Program-made: the position numbers and the translations under genes
Source: Nitrospira sp.
GTDB taxonomy: Bacteria; Nitrospirota; Nitrospiria; Nitrospirales; Nitrospiraceae
Direction of reading: 5' to 3'
Length of the DNA: 64,000 bases
NCBI GenBank assembly: GCA_022226935.1
Contig: CP092081.1
Coordinates: forward strand, 2,368,627 to 2,432,626
Shown here: positions 6,833 through 16,166 of the stretch, piece after piece
How the letters are laid out: each line of letters begins with the position of its first letter
How positions within the stretch are numbered: position 1 is the first letter of the stretch
Notes under the pieces: model-generated
Databases searched by the model: none
Told to the model about the DNA's origin: nothing
What the model saw: the letters and a program-made list of their open reading frames with translations, nothing else

Positions 6833-9130
6833 TTACACCGGCAATTCGAAGGTGAACAGGGCGCCCTTCGGTTGATGATTGCCCGCATGAATCTGGCCGT
6901 CGTGATCGGTCACAATCCGCCTTACGATGGCCAGCCCCAAACCGGTCCCGGTCTTTTTCCTGGAAAAATACGGCACAAAGAGTTTGTCCTGATCCTCAGG
7001 CGCAATGCCGGTGCCTTCATCCGCCACCGTGACCACTGCGCGTCGCTGCTTCGTATCGTACCGGCTCGTGATCCACAACCGCCCCTTATGGTTCATGGCA
7101 TGGATGCCGTTATCGCACAAGTTCACCAAGACACGCTTGATCTGTTCACGATCGAAATTGAAGGGCGGCAGATCGGCATCCAACGACACGACGCAGGCAA
7201 TTTCACGATGCGCACTCTCGTAGAGCGCCACGACCTCTTTCACGACATCGTCGAGGGAGTTCATCGTCATATGCGGCGCCGGCATGCGCGCGAATTTCGA
7301 AAACTCATCCAGCATCTGCTTGAGGCTGCCGACCTCATTGACGATGACCTGGGTGGATTCGTCGCAGATGCGGTCGAAGTCCGGCGCCTTGTCCTGGAAC
7401 TTTTTCCGCAGCCGCTGGGCCGAGAGTTGAATCGGCGTTAATGGATTCTTGATCTCGTGCGCGATCCGTTGCGCCACTTCCCGCCAGGCCGCCGCCTTCT
7501 GCGCCTTGATCAATTCCGACAGGTCTTCAAAAATCAGCACGAACCCGAGATCTTTGTTCGACTCGTCCTTCATGCGCGAGCAATGCACACCGATGGTCAG
7601 AAACCGGCCCTGCAGATCCAGCTGCCCTTCCAGCGCGATGTTATCCCGCTGATCGGCCAGCATGCGGTCGTACACGGATTGAAACAAATCCAGCTTGTAC
7701 TCTTTGAACACTTCGTTGGCGGAACGGCCGCGAAACCGGTCGGCCCACAACCCCAGCATGCGTTCGGCCGATGGATTAAAGGTCGTGATGATCCCCTGCC
7801 GATCGATCGACAGCACTCCCGCAGCAATGGTATCGACCACCGTTTCGATATAAGCGCGCCGCCGGTCCAGTTCGAGGTTGGATTGGCGCAGCGAGACGTT
7901 CGCCTCTTCCACCTTGCTTTTACTGCCCTGCAGATCGGCGGTCATCCGGTTGAAGGATTCGACCAGAGTGCCGATTTCATCCGTCGCCTTCGCTTCGATA
8001 CGGACCGACAAATCTCCCTGCGCAATGGCCTCGGTCGCTTCGGCCAACCGTTGAATCGGCACGGTGATACCGCGCGCGACATAAAACCCGAACCAGGTGG
8101 CGCTGAACAAAATCATCACCGTGATCACCGCCACCAACAGATAGGCGCCGGCTTTAATAGGATTCTTCATCGCCTTCATCTGTTTGTACTCGGCATATTG
8201 ACGGCCGATGCTCTCCATTTTGCCGAGCAACGATTCCGGCACATAGGCGTCTACCACCACTACCCCGTCGATTTCCCCACGCCGCACGCTGGAGGCAATC
8301 GGCACGCCGGCACGGACGAGCCGGCCGGTCTGCGCTTCCTGCACCGAGGTCAACTCCTGTTTGCCGTTGATCACCTGCAACACCAGCTGGCCGATCGGCA
8401 AGTCGAGCACGGTCACCGGCACCTCAGGATCCAGGGCCTTCGTCAGCGTTTCCATTTTCGAGGAGAACACCTCAATGCCTGCCGTGGCGTATTCGGCTCG
8501 TTTCCGGGCGATCGCCGCCACTAGCAGATCCCGTTGCTCCGGCAGCAGCAATTCCTCGCGAAAGATCTCATGGCTGATGGCGCGAGCGCTGTTGATGGCC
8601 AACGACACATGCCCGGCATGGTGCATGCGCGCCACTTCGTAAGAATCCTTCATCACATGTTCGATCTGATCGTTGAACCAGACATCGACAGCTTTGTTGA
8701 CCAACCCGCTGGCGACCAAGGCCAACAACACGGTCGGAATGAGGGAGAATCCAATGAAGGCCGCAACTAACTTCGCCCGAAACCCGGAGCCCACCAGACG
8801 ATGCCGGCGTTCGAAATAGGCTTTGATGAGATTGCGGGACAGGAGCAGCGTGAGGACGACGAATCCGATCAGGTCGAGATTGACCAGCAGCAAGACAAAG
8901 GCATAGCCGGTGCTGGGAAGAAAGGAATCGGATTCCTCCCCGACCGGAACGGCCATTTGCGCGTAGTAGAAGGTCAGCGCCAGGCAGGGCAGCAGGAGGA
9001 TCAGGACAATCCACACCGGCCGGACATGGCGCTTCCGCCGCTCGCTCTCGATCGAGGCGGGCGACGACGGCTCTTTTTCACGCAGCACACCCGGAGGGAT
9101 GAGCTTGCTCATGTCCGTCGATTCAGGCAT
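6833..9130 (-). CDS. NtrY-like transmembrane histidine kinase
   Basis: 765 residues. Three N-terminal membrane helices are followed by a large extracytoplasmic sensor region, a fourth helix near residue 330, and a HAMP linker (ITVPIQRLAEATEAIAQGDLSVRI). Then come a PAS domain (GVLSIDRQGIITTFN), the HisKA phosphorylation motif AHEIKNPLTPIQ, and an ATPase with N, G1 (DEGTGIAPED) and G2 (GTGLGLAIV) boxes. The start ATG at 9130 has GGAG eight bases upstream. It is transcribed first, with its regulator 48 bp downstream. Topology and domain order match NtrY, a sensor linked in other bacteria to nitrogen or redox control. Confidence 0.92.
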   Translation of the reverse strand: MPESTDMSKLIPPGVLREKEPSSPASIESERRKRHVRPVWIVLILLLPCLALTFYYAQMAVPVGEESDSFLPSTGYAFVLLLVNLDLIGFVVLTLLLSRNLIKAYFERRHRLVGSGFRAKLVAAFIGFSLIPTVLLALVASGLVNKAVDVWFNDQIEHVMKDSYEVARMHHAGHVSLAINSARAISHEIFREELLLPEQRDLLVAAIARKRAEYATAGIEVFSSKMETLTKALDPEVPVTVLDLPIGQLVLQVINGKQELTSVQEAQTGRLVRAGVPIASSVRRGEIDGVVVVDAYVPESLLGKMESIGRQYAEYKQMKAMKNPIKAGAYLLVAVITVMILFSATWFGFYVARGITVPIQRLAEATEAIAQGDLSVRIEAKATDEIGTLVESFNRMTADLQGSKSKVEEANVSLRQSNLELDRRRAYIETVVDTIAAGVLSIDRQGIITTFNPSAERMLGLWADRFRGRSANEVFKEYKLDLFQSVYDRMLADQRDNIALEGQLDLQGRFLTIGVHCSRMKDESNKDLGFVLIFEDLSELIKAQKAAAWREVAQRIAHEIKNPLTPIQLSAQRLRKKFQDKAPDFDRICDESTQVIVNEVGSLKQMLDEFSKFARMPAPHMTMNSLDDVVKEVVALYESAHREIACVVSLDADLPPFNFDREQIKRVLVNLCDNGIHAMNHKGRLWITSRYDTKQRRAVVTVADEGTGIAPEDQDKLFVPYFSRKKTGTGLGLAIVRRIVTDHDGQIHAGNHQPKGALFTFELPV

Positions 9131-9174
9131 CGGCGCTACTCCGACTCCATCCCGGATCCCTTAGGTTCTGCCAC

Positions 9175-9204
9175 ACTATAACGAATTCGCGGGGAAAGTC
9201 TCAA
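9175..9204 (-). promoter_or_regulatory. Candidate sigma-70 promoter for the ntrY-like/ntrX-like operon
   Basis: On the minus strand, TTGAGA (9204-9199), an 18-bp spacer and TATAGT (9180-9175): five of six matches in each box. This gives a leader of roughly 40 nt before the kinase ATG at 9130. Confidence 0.45.
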
Positions 9205-9332
9205 AACTGTCCCTGAGTCATCACGTTGGCCAGAGACAAGAACGGCAGGCTGAAGGAAGTTGAAAGGCCGGGCACAACCAAAGGAAGGACAAACCATGCG
9301 AAACAGGAGCACACGAAGAGAGCGATCACAGA

Positions 9333-9752
9333 TTATGGAGTATGGAGCGATGATTTTCCGGAGGTCAGGCTGACGAACTTCATCCTCAAGGCGTAGAGCA
9401 TGTCCTTCATCACGACCTGCTCGTCCGGCGTGAGATTGCCTCGCGTTTTTTCTTCGAGCATCGACAGCAAATCAATGATTTCCTTCGCCTGTGGAAGATT
9501 GAGCGGCATGGCCGGCTGTTGGGGATCCAATTGTTCCCCCATGAGCATCAAGGCCGAGCTCCCCATGGAAATCACGAAGGAGGAGAAATTGACCGGCAGG
9601 TGTCCGGCATGCCCATGCGCGTCAGCATGATGGGACTCAGCTGGCGCCGGTTCGGGGGCAGGAGGCGTGGGAGCCGATGCCGCAGGGGGCGCCTCTTCAC
9701 CGCGGCCTCGACGATCGCGGATGACGAATCCCTGATCCTTCTCATCACCCAT
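9333..9752 (-). CDS. DUF1844 family protein
   Basis: 139 residues from the ATG at 9752, which has GGAGG eight bases upstream. The N-terminal half is low-complexity (Pro/Ala/Glu, then a His-rich patch around HHADAHGHAGH). The C-terminal half is the DUF1844 helix block (NFSSFVISMGSSALMLMGE, PLNLPQAKEIIDLLSMLEEKT, GNLTPDEQ). DUF1844 proteins are short, helical and of unknown function, commonly found next to housekeeping genes. The His-rich insert is unusual and might bind metal. Confidence 0.8.
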   Translation of the reverse strand: MGDEKDQGFVIRDRRGRGEEAPPAASAPTPPAPEPAPAESHHADAHGHAGHLPVNFSSFVISMGSSALMLMGEQLDPQQPAMPLNLPQAKEIIDLLSMLEEKTRGNLTPDEQVVMKDMLYALRMKFVSLTSGKSSLHTP

Positions 9753-9887
9753 GTGCGTCACCTCCGATCAGTCCATCATAAAATGCAGAACGGTACCCTA
9801 TCATAGGCCTTGGAGACGCGCAAGGCAGCGGGCCCCGTTGAAGGCGAAGAAAAACTCAGTTAGAGTGGCGCCACGAGGGAAGAACGC

Positions 9888-10784
9888 ATGTCCGAACGGT
9901 TCGATAAAGTGGTCGCCATTATGGCCCGGCTCCGGGCGCCCGGCGGGTGCCCATGGGACCGCAAGCAGACCCATGAATCCCTCAAACCCTACCTGATTGA
10001 AGAAACATACGAAGCGCTCGATACCATCGACCGGCGGGACTTTCCCAAGCTCAAGGAAGAACTCGGGGATGTGCTGCTTCAGGTCTTATTCCACAGCCAA
10101 ATCGGAACGGAAGCCGGCACGTTCACCATGGACGACGTGCTCCAAGAGTTGGGCGACAAACTGGTGCGCCGCCATCCGCATGTCTTCGGGGATGCGGCGT
10201 CGGGCGCGCAGAGTCTCAACTCCGACCAGGTCGTGCATCGATGGGAAGATATCAAGCGAGCAGAACGTAAACATGCCGGAAAACCTGATTCCGTCTTGCA
10301 CGATATTCCTCAAGCCCTCCCGGCATTACTTCGGGCCTATCAAACTCAAGTTCGCGCCGCGCGGGTCGGCTTCGACTGGCCCGATAGTCCGCAAGGCCTC
10401 GCCGATGTCCTTGGCAAGGTCGAGGAGGAAATCGGAGAACTCCGCGAAGCCGTGAGTGACACGGCAGCCGCATCCCAGCCTCCGTCGGAGCCTACCGCAG
10501 ACATGGCGGCGGAATTGGGCGACCTGCTCTTCTCCTTGGTCAACCTGGCGCGCCACATCAAGGTGAATCCGGAAGAATCGCTGCGGCAAGCCACGAACCG
10601 GTTCACCGCTCGATTCCAATACCTCGAACATGAGGCGGCGCGCAACGGACGGAGCGTTCACGACCTCACCCTGGCTGAAATGGATCACTACTGGAACGAA
10701 GCAAAACGTTTGGAATCAGCCGCTCGTCCTGCGGCAGGCGTCCCGCTCGGCTCAACAGGTGAGGCACCGCAGACTTCCCTATGA
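9888..10784 (+). CDS. mazG: Nucleoside triphosphate pyrophosphohydrolase MazG
   Basis: Hydrolyses (d)NTPs to monophosphate and pyrophosphate, cleaning the nucleotide pool and affecting ppGpp signalling in other bacteria. 298 residues with two MazG repeats. The first holds GGCPWDRKQTHESL and the metal-binding EETYEA...EELGDVL pattern. The second holds KVEEEIGELREA and AAELGDLLFS, followed by the typical ending YWNEAK. A Pro/Ser-rich loop between residues about 196 and 208 lengthens it. The stop overlaps the next gene by four bases. Confidence 0.95.
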   Translation: MSERFDKVVAIMARLRAPGGCPWDRKQTHESLKPYLIEETYEALDTIDRRDFPKLKEELGDVLLQVLFHSQIGTEAGTFTMDDVLQELGDKLVRRHPHVFGDAASGAQSLNSDQVVHRWEDIKRAERKHAGKPDSVLHDIPQALPALLRAYQTQVRAARVGFDWPDSPQGLADVLGKVEEEIGELREAVSDTAAASQPPSEPTADMAAELGDLLFSLVNLARHIKVNPEESLRQATNRFTARFQYLEHEAARNGRSVHDLTLAEMDHYWNEAKRLESAARPAAGVPLGSTGEAPQTSL

Positions 10785-11395
10785 GCAGCGAACAGAATCC
10801 ATACGAAGAGGGCAAGCGAGCGGGCATTCATCCGCTGCTCGTGCTTTTTGGCGCCATTTTGATTATGTGGCTCCTGATCAATCTTGCCGTTCCCAGCGGG
10901 AAACAAAAACAGGCCGCCGGGCCGGAAATTTCTCAAGTCGGCCCTGAAGATCCGGATGCCGCACCGGTCATGTACAAAGTGCAGACGACCCTGACGGAAT
11001 TTAATGCCATCAGCATTGTCGTGCCAGCCCAGTCGACAATGAGCCAGGTCGTCGGTCTATTGAAACAATTCAAGCAGGCCAGACTCAACCAGACGCTAGC
11101 CGGTATGCTCCCGGCTACGAGCCCTGGCCACAAATTAGGCGATCAGGCCGTCGCCGATCTGTACGTCTTTTCGGACCCCAAATATGCGACGGCTGAAGTC
11201 GTCGGCACCTTGGCGCGGGGGGCCCATGCCCCGGGCAACCTCTATCCGCAGGCCATTTCTTTTGAAGAAGCCATGGAACAGGTCCGTGGACATTACCGCA
11301 TCGACTTGAATGACACGAGTAATCCCGACACCGGCTCCATCGGTTTTGCCGACGACTCGGGGGTGCACAGTAAACAATACCGCCGGATTTTTTGA
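10781..11395 (+). CDS. Membrane-anchored hypothetical protein (204 aa)
   Basis: No family recognised. A short cytoplasmic N-terminus is followed by one transmembrane helix (about residues 17-37, HPLLVLFGAILIMWLLINLAV), which is then followed by a soluble domain of about 160 residues without cysteines. The start overlaps the mazG stop (ATGA), so it is co-translated with mazG. Context alone does not give a role. Confidence 0.75.
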   Translation: MSSEQNPYEEGKRAGIHPLLVLFGAILIMWLLINLAVPSGKQKQAAGPEISQVGPEDPDAAPVMYKVQTTLTEFNAISIVVPAQSTMSQVVGLLKQFKQARLNQTLAGMLPATSPGHKLGDQAVADLYVFSDPKYATAEVVGTLARGAHAPGNLYPQAISFEEAMEQVRGHYRIDLNDTSNPDTGSIGFADDSGVHSKQYRRIF

Positions 11396-11811
11396 GCGAA
11401 TCTCTCGAAATCCCACGCCTGGCAGGCCCTCGCTATCCCCAAGTCAAAATCGATCAACAAAGATCCCCCTAGGGGTTTTCATCTTCCACAGCATCTGGTG
11501 GCCGGCTCGTCGGTGACCCCAATGCCTAAAACTTGTGCAGGCTGCTGAAGGACCAGTCTACGAAGGGCCCCGCGTCGCGAGGAGGTGGCTATACACACGC
11601 TTATCCACAGATTCTGTGTGTGAGAGAACGAGAGACTCGCGCGTCCGTGCGGCTACGCGTCCAGCGATCTGCGGAAGGACGTCAGGGCGCGCAGGTAGAG
11701 TCTTTCTTGATGCCGGATAGTAATACGAAAACGCGGGGACTGATTCAAAAATGGCGCGGCCACCAAATCAGAGGAGCCCCTTGAGTCTCCTCCCCTCGTG
11801 CCGTCGATGAC
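11396..11811. other. Intergenic region of about 415 bp, no supported gene
   Basis: Contains CCCCCTAGGGG then TTTT at about 11465-11479, a single perfect DnaA-box-like TTATCCACA at 11601-11609 inside a CACAG/CTGTG dyad, and outer ACACAC/GTGTGT arms. The segment from 11538 (GCAGGCTGCTGAA) resembles the end of the palindromic repeats at 3283 and 5258 but is too diverged to call. Frames on either strand lack ribosome binding sites and look random. Confidence 0.45.
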
Positions 11812-12228
11812 TCAGACTGCCAAACCGATAGTCTGCTTGATTTCGCTCCGCAAGCTCTCCTGCTGCGCCTGGACCCATGACTCCAGCTGCGGAAAATGAT
11901 GCGCCAGCGGTCCCGTGAAGGGAGGCACCAAGACATCGGCGCGCTCCTTCAGCCACCCTTCCTCCTCGGCAATCCGAAGTTTTTGATCGCCGATCTTGCG
12001 CGACAGCAGCTTGTTCAACATCAACTGCTGCCCGGGGCTCCCGGTCACGGTTCCCAAGAGCTTCGCTTTCACATAGTCCAACTCTTCCGCCAGCGCGATC
12101 TTCACCCGAACCGCATGGGTCGCCGCCCAGGTCGCCCGTTGGATGGAATAGTCATACGACAACACCGGCTCTCGGGGTTCGCGAAAGGGCCCGGCGACAT
12201 TGGAGATCACCAACTGGTCATGTAACAT
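11812..12228 (-). CDS. Hypothetical protein downstream of the heme operon (138 aa)
   Basis: Not recognised. 138 residues, soluble and charged, with helical character in the second half (KLRIAEEEGWLKERADVLVPP and a Gln/Glu-rich C-terminus). It lies 43 bp after hemG in the same direction, so it may be the last gene of the heme operon. No cysteine or obvious metal site is seen. Confidence 0.65.
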   Translation of the reverse strand: MLHDQLVISNVAGPFREPREPVLSYDYSIQRATWAATHAVRVKIALAEELDYVKAKLLGTVTGSPGQQLMLNKLLSRKIGDQKLRIAEEEGWLKERADVLVPPFTGPLAHHFPQLESWVQAQQESLRSEIKQTIGLAV

Positions 12229-12271
12229 CGTCCACGTCCTTCTGTTGCTTCGTCTCTCACGATTCCACCTC

Positions 12272-13726
12272 TCATTTGGAGGCGGTTTGGAGGTAGCGTA
12301 CGGTCTGCGCCGCCGCTTCTGCCCCGTCTCTGATGCAATCGGGTAGGCCGACGCCGCGATACCCCGCTCCTGTCACGGATAGTCCGCCGAATCGTGATAG
12401 CGCCGCCTCAAGCTGTGTCAATCGATCCAGATGCCCGAGCGTATATTGCGGCATGGCCCGATGCCATCGGTTGACCTCGACATACTGCGGTGTCGCCTGC
12501 AGACCGACGATCGAGGCCAATTCCTCCCGCACGCAACGGACCAATGCCTCATCGTCCTGCTGCAAGATGGCCTCGCGTCCCACCCCACCCAGATAACAGC
12601 GAACGGACACCTCTTCGGGAGGCGCTCGGTGCGGCCACTTGATGGAAGTCCAGGTCGCGGCAATCAGGTCACGGCCTTCCACCCGCGGCACCACGAAACC
12701 AAAGCCCTGCAAGCGAGCTCCCACCGCAGCGGCCGGATAGATCAAGGAAATGGTGGCCGTCGAGGCATAGGGAATCGTCTCCATCAATCCGGCCGCCAGT
12801 GGACTCAAGGGTCGAACCAGGTCGGCACTCACATACGCCGGCGTCGCCAGGACTACCGCTTCTGCAGACAGCGCCGTTCCATCGGCGCAGATCACATCGT
12901 ACATCCAGCGTCCCGCCTGGTGCGAGCGTACCCGAAGCGCCTCCGCTTGAACCCCTGATTTCAACACGCCGCCGATCTCCCGGATACGCGCGGTCAATCC
13001 GGCGACGAGATCCGTCAGACCATTTTTCAAGGTCACGAACATGGTATGCCGCGGACGTCCGTCGGAAGGCTGCTGCGCCCGCGCGCGTCGAGCCGCCATC
13101 ATGCCGCGAATCACGCTCCCATGCGTCTGCTCAAGCTCATAGAATCGGGGAAACGTCGCGCGCAGGCTCATCTGCTCGGCATCACCCGCGTAGATCCCCG
13201 CCATGAGCGGTTCCATGACCCGCTCACAGGCATGCCGCCCGAATCGGCGACGAAAAAAAGCCGCAAGCGATTCATCTTCCGTGGACCGACGCGGTGGAAT
13301 CAGCAGGTCACAGCCCATCCTTGCCAGGTCGATCCACGACAGCAACCCGCTGCGAAAGAACGGACCCAGTTGAGTCGGCGTAAAGGTCACGAGCCCTTCC
13401 GGTAGCTCATGCAACTGCCCGCCTCTCAACACGCTGGCTTTTTTTTCAACGGGGTTCGTGTTGATGAGCTCATCGGCGATCCCAAGTCGCCGACAGAGGT
13501 CCATGCCCCACGGTTTCTGAGACAGGAAGGAATCCGGGCCGGCCTCCATGACCAACCGGCCGACACGATGGGTGACGATCTTTCCGCCCCAGACCGGCGC
13601 GGCATCGAGGATGGTACAGGACAGCGCCACGTCTGCCGCCGCCGCTTGCTCCAGTAGAGCAAAGGCCGTGGAGAGGCCTGAGATGCCCCCACCGATAATG
13701 ACCACTGACCGTGAAGTGCCCGCCAC
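12272..13726 (-). CDS. hemG: Protoporphyrinogen/coproporphyrinogen oxidase, HemY type
   Basis: FAD-dependent oxidation of the porphyrinogen to porphyrin late in heme synthesis. The open frame extends far upstream into hemH, but homology begins with the FAD-binding dinucleotide fold VVIIGGGISGLSTAF; I therefore start at the GTG at 13726, just after the hemH stop, giving 484 residues. Other family blocks are GGKI, EAGPDSFLSQKPW, FGRHACERVMEPLMAGIYAGD and the C-terminal VTGAGYRGVGLPDCI. The start codon lacks a strong ribosome binding site, which suggests coupling to hemH. Whether the substrate is proto- or coproporphyrinogen cannot be told from sequence alone. Confidence 0.92.
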   Translation of the reverse strand: MAGTSRSVVIIGGGISGLSTAFALLEQAAAADVALSCTILDAAPVWGGKIVTHRVGRLVMEAGPDSFLSQKPWGMDLCRRLGIADELINTNPVEKKASVLRGGQLHELPEGLVTFTPTQLGPFFRSGLLSWIDLARMGCDLLIPPRRSTEDESLAAFFRRRFGRHACERVMEPLMAGIYAGDAEQMSLRATFPRFYELEQTHGSVIRGMMAARRARAQQPSDGRPRHTMFVTLKNGLTDLVAGLTARIREIGGVLKSGVQAEALRVRSHQAGRWMYDVICADGTALSAEAVVLATPAYVSADLVRPLSPLAAGLMETIPYASTATISLIYPAAAVGARLQGFGFVVPRVEGRDLIAATWTSIKWPHRAPPEEVSVRCYLGGVGREAILQQDDEALVRCVREELASIVGLQATPQYVEVNRWHRAMPQYTLGHLDRLTQLEAALSRFGGLSVTGAGYRGVGLPDCIRDGAEAAAQTVRYLQTASK

Positions 13727-13737
13727 AGGTGGTGCCG

Positions 13738-14679
13738 CTAATGAACGAGCGAGGCCTCGTGCGCCTCCACGACCGACGTCAGAATATCGATCAAAGGAGC
13801 CGAGGCGTTCAACATGGGTATACGTTCCAGTTGGATCCCCTTCGCGCGGGCCAACTGCGTGAGCTCGATGTCGATGTCGTAGAGAGTTTCCACATGGTCG
13901 CAGAGAAAACCGATGGGGGCCACCAACACATGGTGGTGACCGGCTTGGGCTAAATCGTCCAACACTTCTTCGACCGACGGCCCGAGCCATTTCTCGCCGG
14001 AACGCCCCTGGCTCTGATAGGCGAACCGCGTCGGTTGTCCGCCGAGTTGCGCACACACCGCCTCGACGGTACCGCGAACTTCCTCCGGATAGGGATCCTT
14101 CATGGCCACCACCCGTTCCGGCAGACTATGGGCCGTAAAGAGCACCGGCACCGGCGCGCGGACTTCCGCGGGAAATCGCTCCAGCGTGCGGCGGATATGC
14201 GCGACGATCGCAGTGATCAACAACGGATGGCGGTGCCAGCTTGTCACGAAGCTGATCGGCGTCTCATCGGCCAATTCCGCACGAGCTTCTTTCACCTTCT
14301 TCACATAGGCGCCGATGCTGAGCGACGAGTACTGCGGCGCCATACACAACCCGACGATATGATCAGGCGCGGTCTTGAGCAGTTCGGCATAGGTCTCTTT
14401 GATGAACGGATGCCAGTGTCGCAATCCCACGTAACACCGGAAGCGCCCATCGCCTAATGCGTTCAGTCGCTGTTCCAAGGTGCGAGCCACTTCGCGCGTG
14501 ATGTCGAGCACGGGCGACTTCCCACCGGTCAGACGGTATCGCGTCCGGATTTCCTCCACCAACGCGGGAGGGGTAGGTCGTCCGCCCCGGACATCGAGAA
14601 GATACGGCTCCACATTGTCCAGACTGTCAGGTCCGCCCATGGCCATGAGCAAGAGTGCAATGGAGCGTGGTGCAGACAT
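13738..14679 (-). CDS. hemH: Ferrochelatase
   Basis: Inserts ferrous iron into the porphyrin. 313 residues, usual for bacterial enzymes. It begins with the characteristic LLLMAMGGPDSLDNVEPYL. It contains the MAPQYSSLSIGAY loop, the catalytic His in FTAHSLPERV and the C-terminal PIGFLCDHVETLYDID block with the metal-binding Glu. It is the middle gene of hemE-hemH-hemG; hemG follows after 11 bp. Confidence 0.96.
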   Translation of the reverse strand: MSAPRSIALLLMAMGGPDSLDNVEPYLLDVRGGRPTPPALVEEIRTRYRLTGGKSPVLDITREVARTLEQRLNALGDGRFRCYVGLRHWHPFIKETYAELLKTAPDHIVGLCMAPQYSSLSIGAYVKKVKEARAELADETPISFVTSWHRHPLLITAIVAHIRRTLERFPAEVRAPVPVLFTAHSLPERVVAMKDPYPEEVRGTVEAVCAQLGGQPTRFAYQSQGRSGEKWLGPSVEEVLDDLAQAGHHHVLVAPIGFLCDHVETLYDIDIELTQLARAKGIQLERIPMLNASAPLIDILTSVVEAHEASLVH

Positions 14680-14764
14680 CCGGCAACTCGTCAGACCTGA
14701 CTAGGAAGACGTCTCTCGCGAATCATGCGTCTGCCGGACAATGAGCAGCTACGCCTCACCGGAT

Positions 14765-15790
14765 TCAGCGGGCGCTCAATTTATGGACCAAGTCGATCGT
14801 CGCAGCTACATGCTCGACTGGAGTATTGGGAAGAATCCCATGGCCCAGATTGAAAATGTGCCCGGGACGCCCTCCAGCCCGGCGAAGAATATCCGACACG
14901 CGGCGCTCGATTTCATGCATCGGCCCGAACAAGGTGACCGGATCCAGATTGCCTTGCACTGCGCGGTCGTACCCCACCATGGCCCAGGCTTCATCGAGAG
15001 GAATACGCCAGTCGATGCCGATCACGTCGCCACCTGCCTGGCGCATCGATTTGAGAATAGCGGTCGTACCCGTTCCGAAATGGATGAGCGGCACACCTTC
15101 ATGCTTGAGGCCGTCAAAAATCAGCTGCACGTGCGGCATGACATATTCCGCATAATCCCCCGCCGACAAGCAGCCCACCCAGCTATCAAAGAGCTGCACG
15201 GCTTGGGCGCCGGCGCGAATCTGACGACGCAGATATCCGGTAATGGCCCGCGCGAACTTATCCATCAGGCGGTGCCATACCTCCGGCTCGCCATACATCA
15301 TCTGCTTGGTGTGGATATAGTTCCGCGAACTGCCGCCTTCGATCGCATAACTGGCCAACGTAAACGGGGCCCCGGCAAAACCGATCAACGGCACGCGACC
15401 GGCCAGCATCTTGCGCGTCAGGCTGATGGCATCCATGACGTACTGGAGGTCGCTGTCATCGAGCATCTTGAGCCGCTCGACCGCCGCCCGATCCCGCAGG
15501 GGATTGTGGATAATCGGCCCCTCTCCCTCCGCAAACTCCAGCGACAGTCCCATCGGTTCCAACGGGAGCAGAATGTCGGCAAAAATAATGGCCGCATCGA
15601 GCGCGAATCGGTCGATGGGCTGCAACGTCACCTGGGCCGCCAATTCCGGTGTCTTACACAGTTCCAGAATGGAGTGCTTTTCCCGCAATCGCCGGTACTC
15701 GATCATATAACGGCCCGCCTGGCGCATGAACCAGACCGGCGTACAATCAACCGGTTCGCGCCGGCACGCTTTGAGAAAGCGATCATTCAT
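14765..15790 (-). CDS. hemE: Uroporphyrinogen III decarboxylase
   Basis: Decarboxylates the four acetate side chains of uroporphyrinogen III to give coproporphyrinogen III. 341 residues from the ATG at 15790 (MNDRFLKACR); an ATG 12 bases upstream is also possible. The signature WFMRQAGRYMIEYR is present, with FADILLPLEPMG, GFAGAPFTLASYAIEGG, FDSWVGCLSAGDY and LGHGILPNTPVE. It is the first gene of the heme operon, 85 bp before hemH. Confidence 0.96.
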   Translation of the reverse strand: MNDRFLKACRREPVDCTPVWFMRQAGRYMIEYRRLREKHSILELCKTPELAAQVTLQPIDRFALDAAIIFADILLPLEPMGLSLEFAEGEGPIIHNPLRDRAAVERLKMLDDSDLQYVMDAISLTRKMLAGRVPLIGFAGAPFTLASYAIEGGSSRNYIHTKQMMYGEPEVWHRLMDKFARAITGYLRRQIRAGAQAVQLFDSWVGCLSAGDYAEYVMPHVQLIFDGLKHEGVPLIHFGTGTTAILKSMRQAGGDVIGIDWRIPLDEAWAMVGYDRAVQGNLDPVTLFGPMHEIERRVSDILRRAGGRPGHIFNLGHGILPNTPVEHVAATIDLVHKLSAR

Positions 15791-15960
15791 AATGGGGCGC
15801 ATTTTAGAGGGCCGATCCGAACAGAGTCAAACAATCTTGCGCCGCGTTGCAGCACAGGGGCTCTCGTTGATCTCCAGATTCGGTCCCGGAGCATCACGAA
15901 GGGTCCGGTTCTCGGCGGCTGGTTGCGGGCGAGGTTTCGCCGTACAAGGCAAAAAATCTC

Positions 15961-15990
15961 ACGACATTTTCCTACGAATCTGTGTATAAT
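15961..15990 (+). promoter_or_regulatory. Candidate sigma-70 promoter for the desaturase gene
   Basis: ACGACA (15961-15966), an 18-bp spacer and a perfect TATAAT (15985-15990). It would give a leader of roughly 170 nt before the desaturase ATG. The rest of the 376-bp gap between hemE and this gene holds no convincing frame. Confidence 0.5.
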
Positions 15991-16166
15991 AGTCGCACGT
16001 GTCTTGAAGGCTGAGTCTACACACTCACTGATCGACACCATTCCGGAACATTCAGCGGCCTGCCCCATCGCATCAATCGCAAGCGCCGCAACGATTACGT
16101 CACGCTAGTACAACGGCGGCGCGACCCCTCGGTACCGCATTTTACTCGCACAACTGTGGAGGTGGC

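Noticed and set aside
6014-7441. Long plus-strand frame of 475 codons opposite the NtrX/NtrY-like genes
   Set aside because: It is an antisense shadow of well-recognised genes; its protein is His/Arg/Gln-rich without motifs.
9296-9373. 25-codon plus-strand frame with AAGGAAGG before its ATG
   Set aside because: Too short, overlaps the end of the DUF1844 gene on the other strand, and encodes an Arg-rich sequence without features.
11601-11609. Perfect DnaA-box-like TTATCCACA, possible origin
   Set aside because: Only one box, no dnaA or dnaN nearby, no AT-rich unwinding region and no GC-skew information. Too little for an origin call.
12272-14056. hemG starting at 14056 with 594 residues
   Set aside because: The first 110 codons overlap hemH and encode Arg/Pro-rich, unconserved sequence. 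Homology begins at the FAD fold after 13726.
14741-16108. 455-codon plus-strand frame opposite hemE
   Set aside because: It is antisense to the clear hemE gene and has no ribosome binding site or recognised domain.
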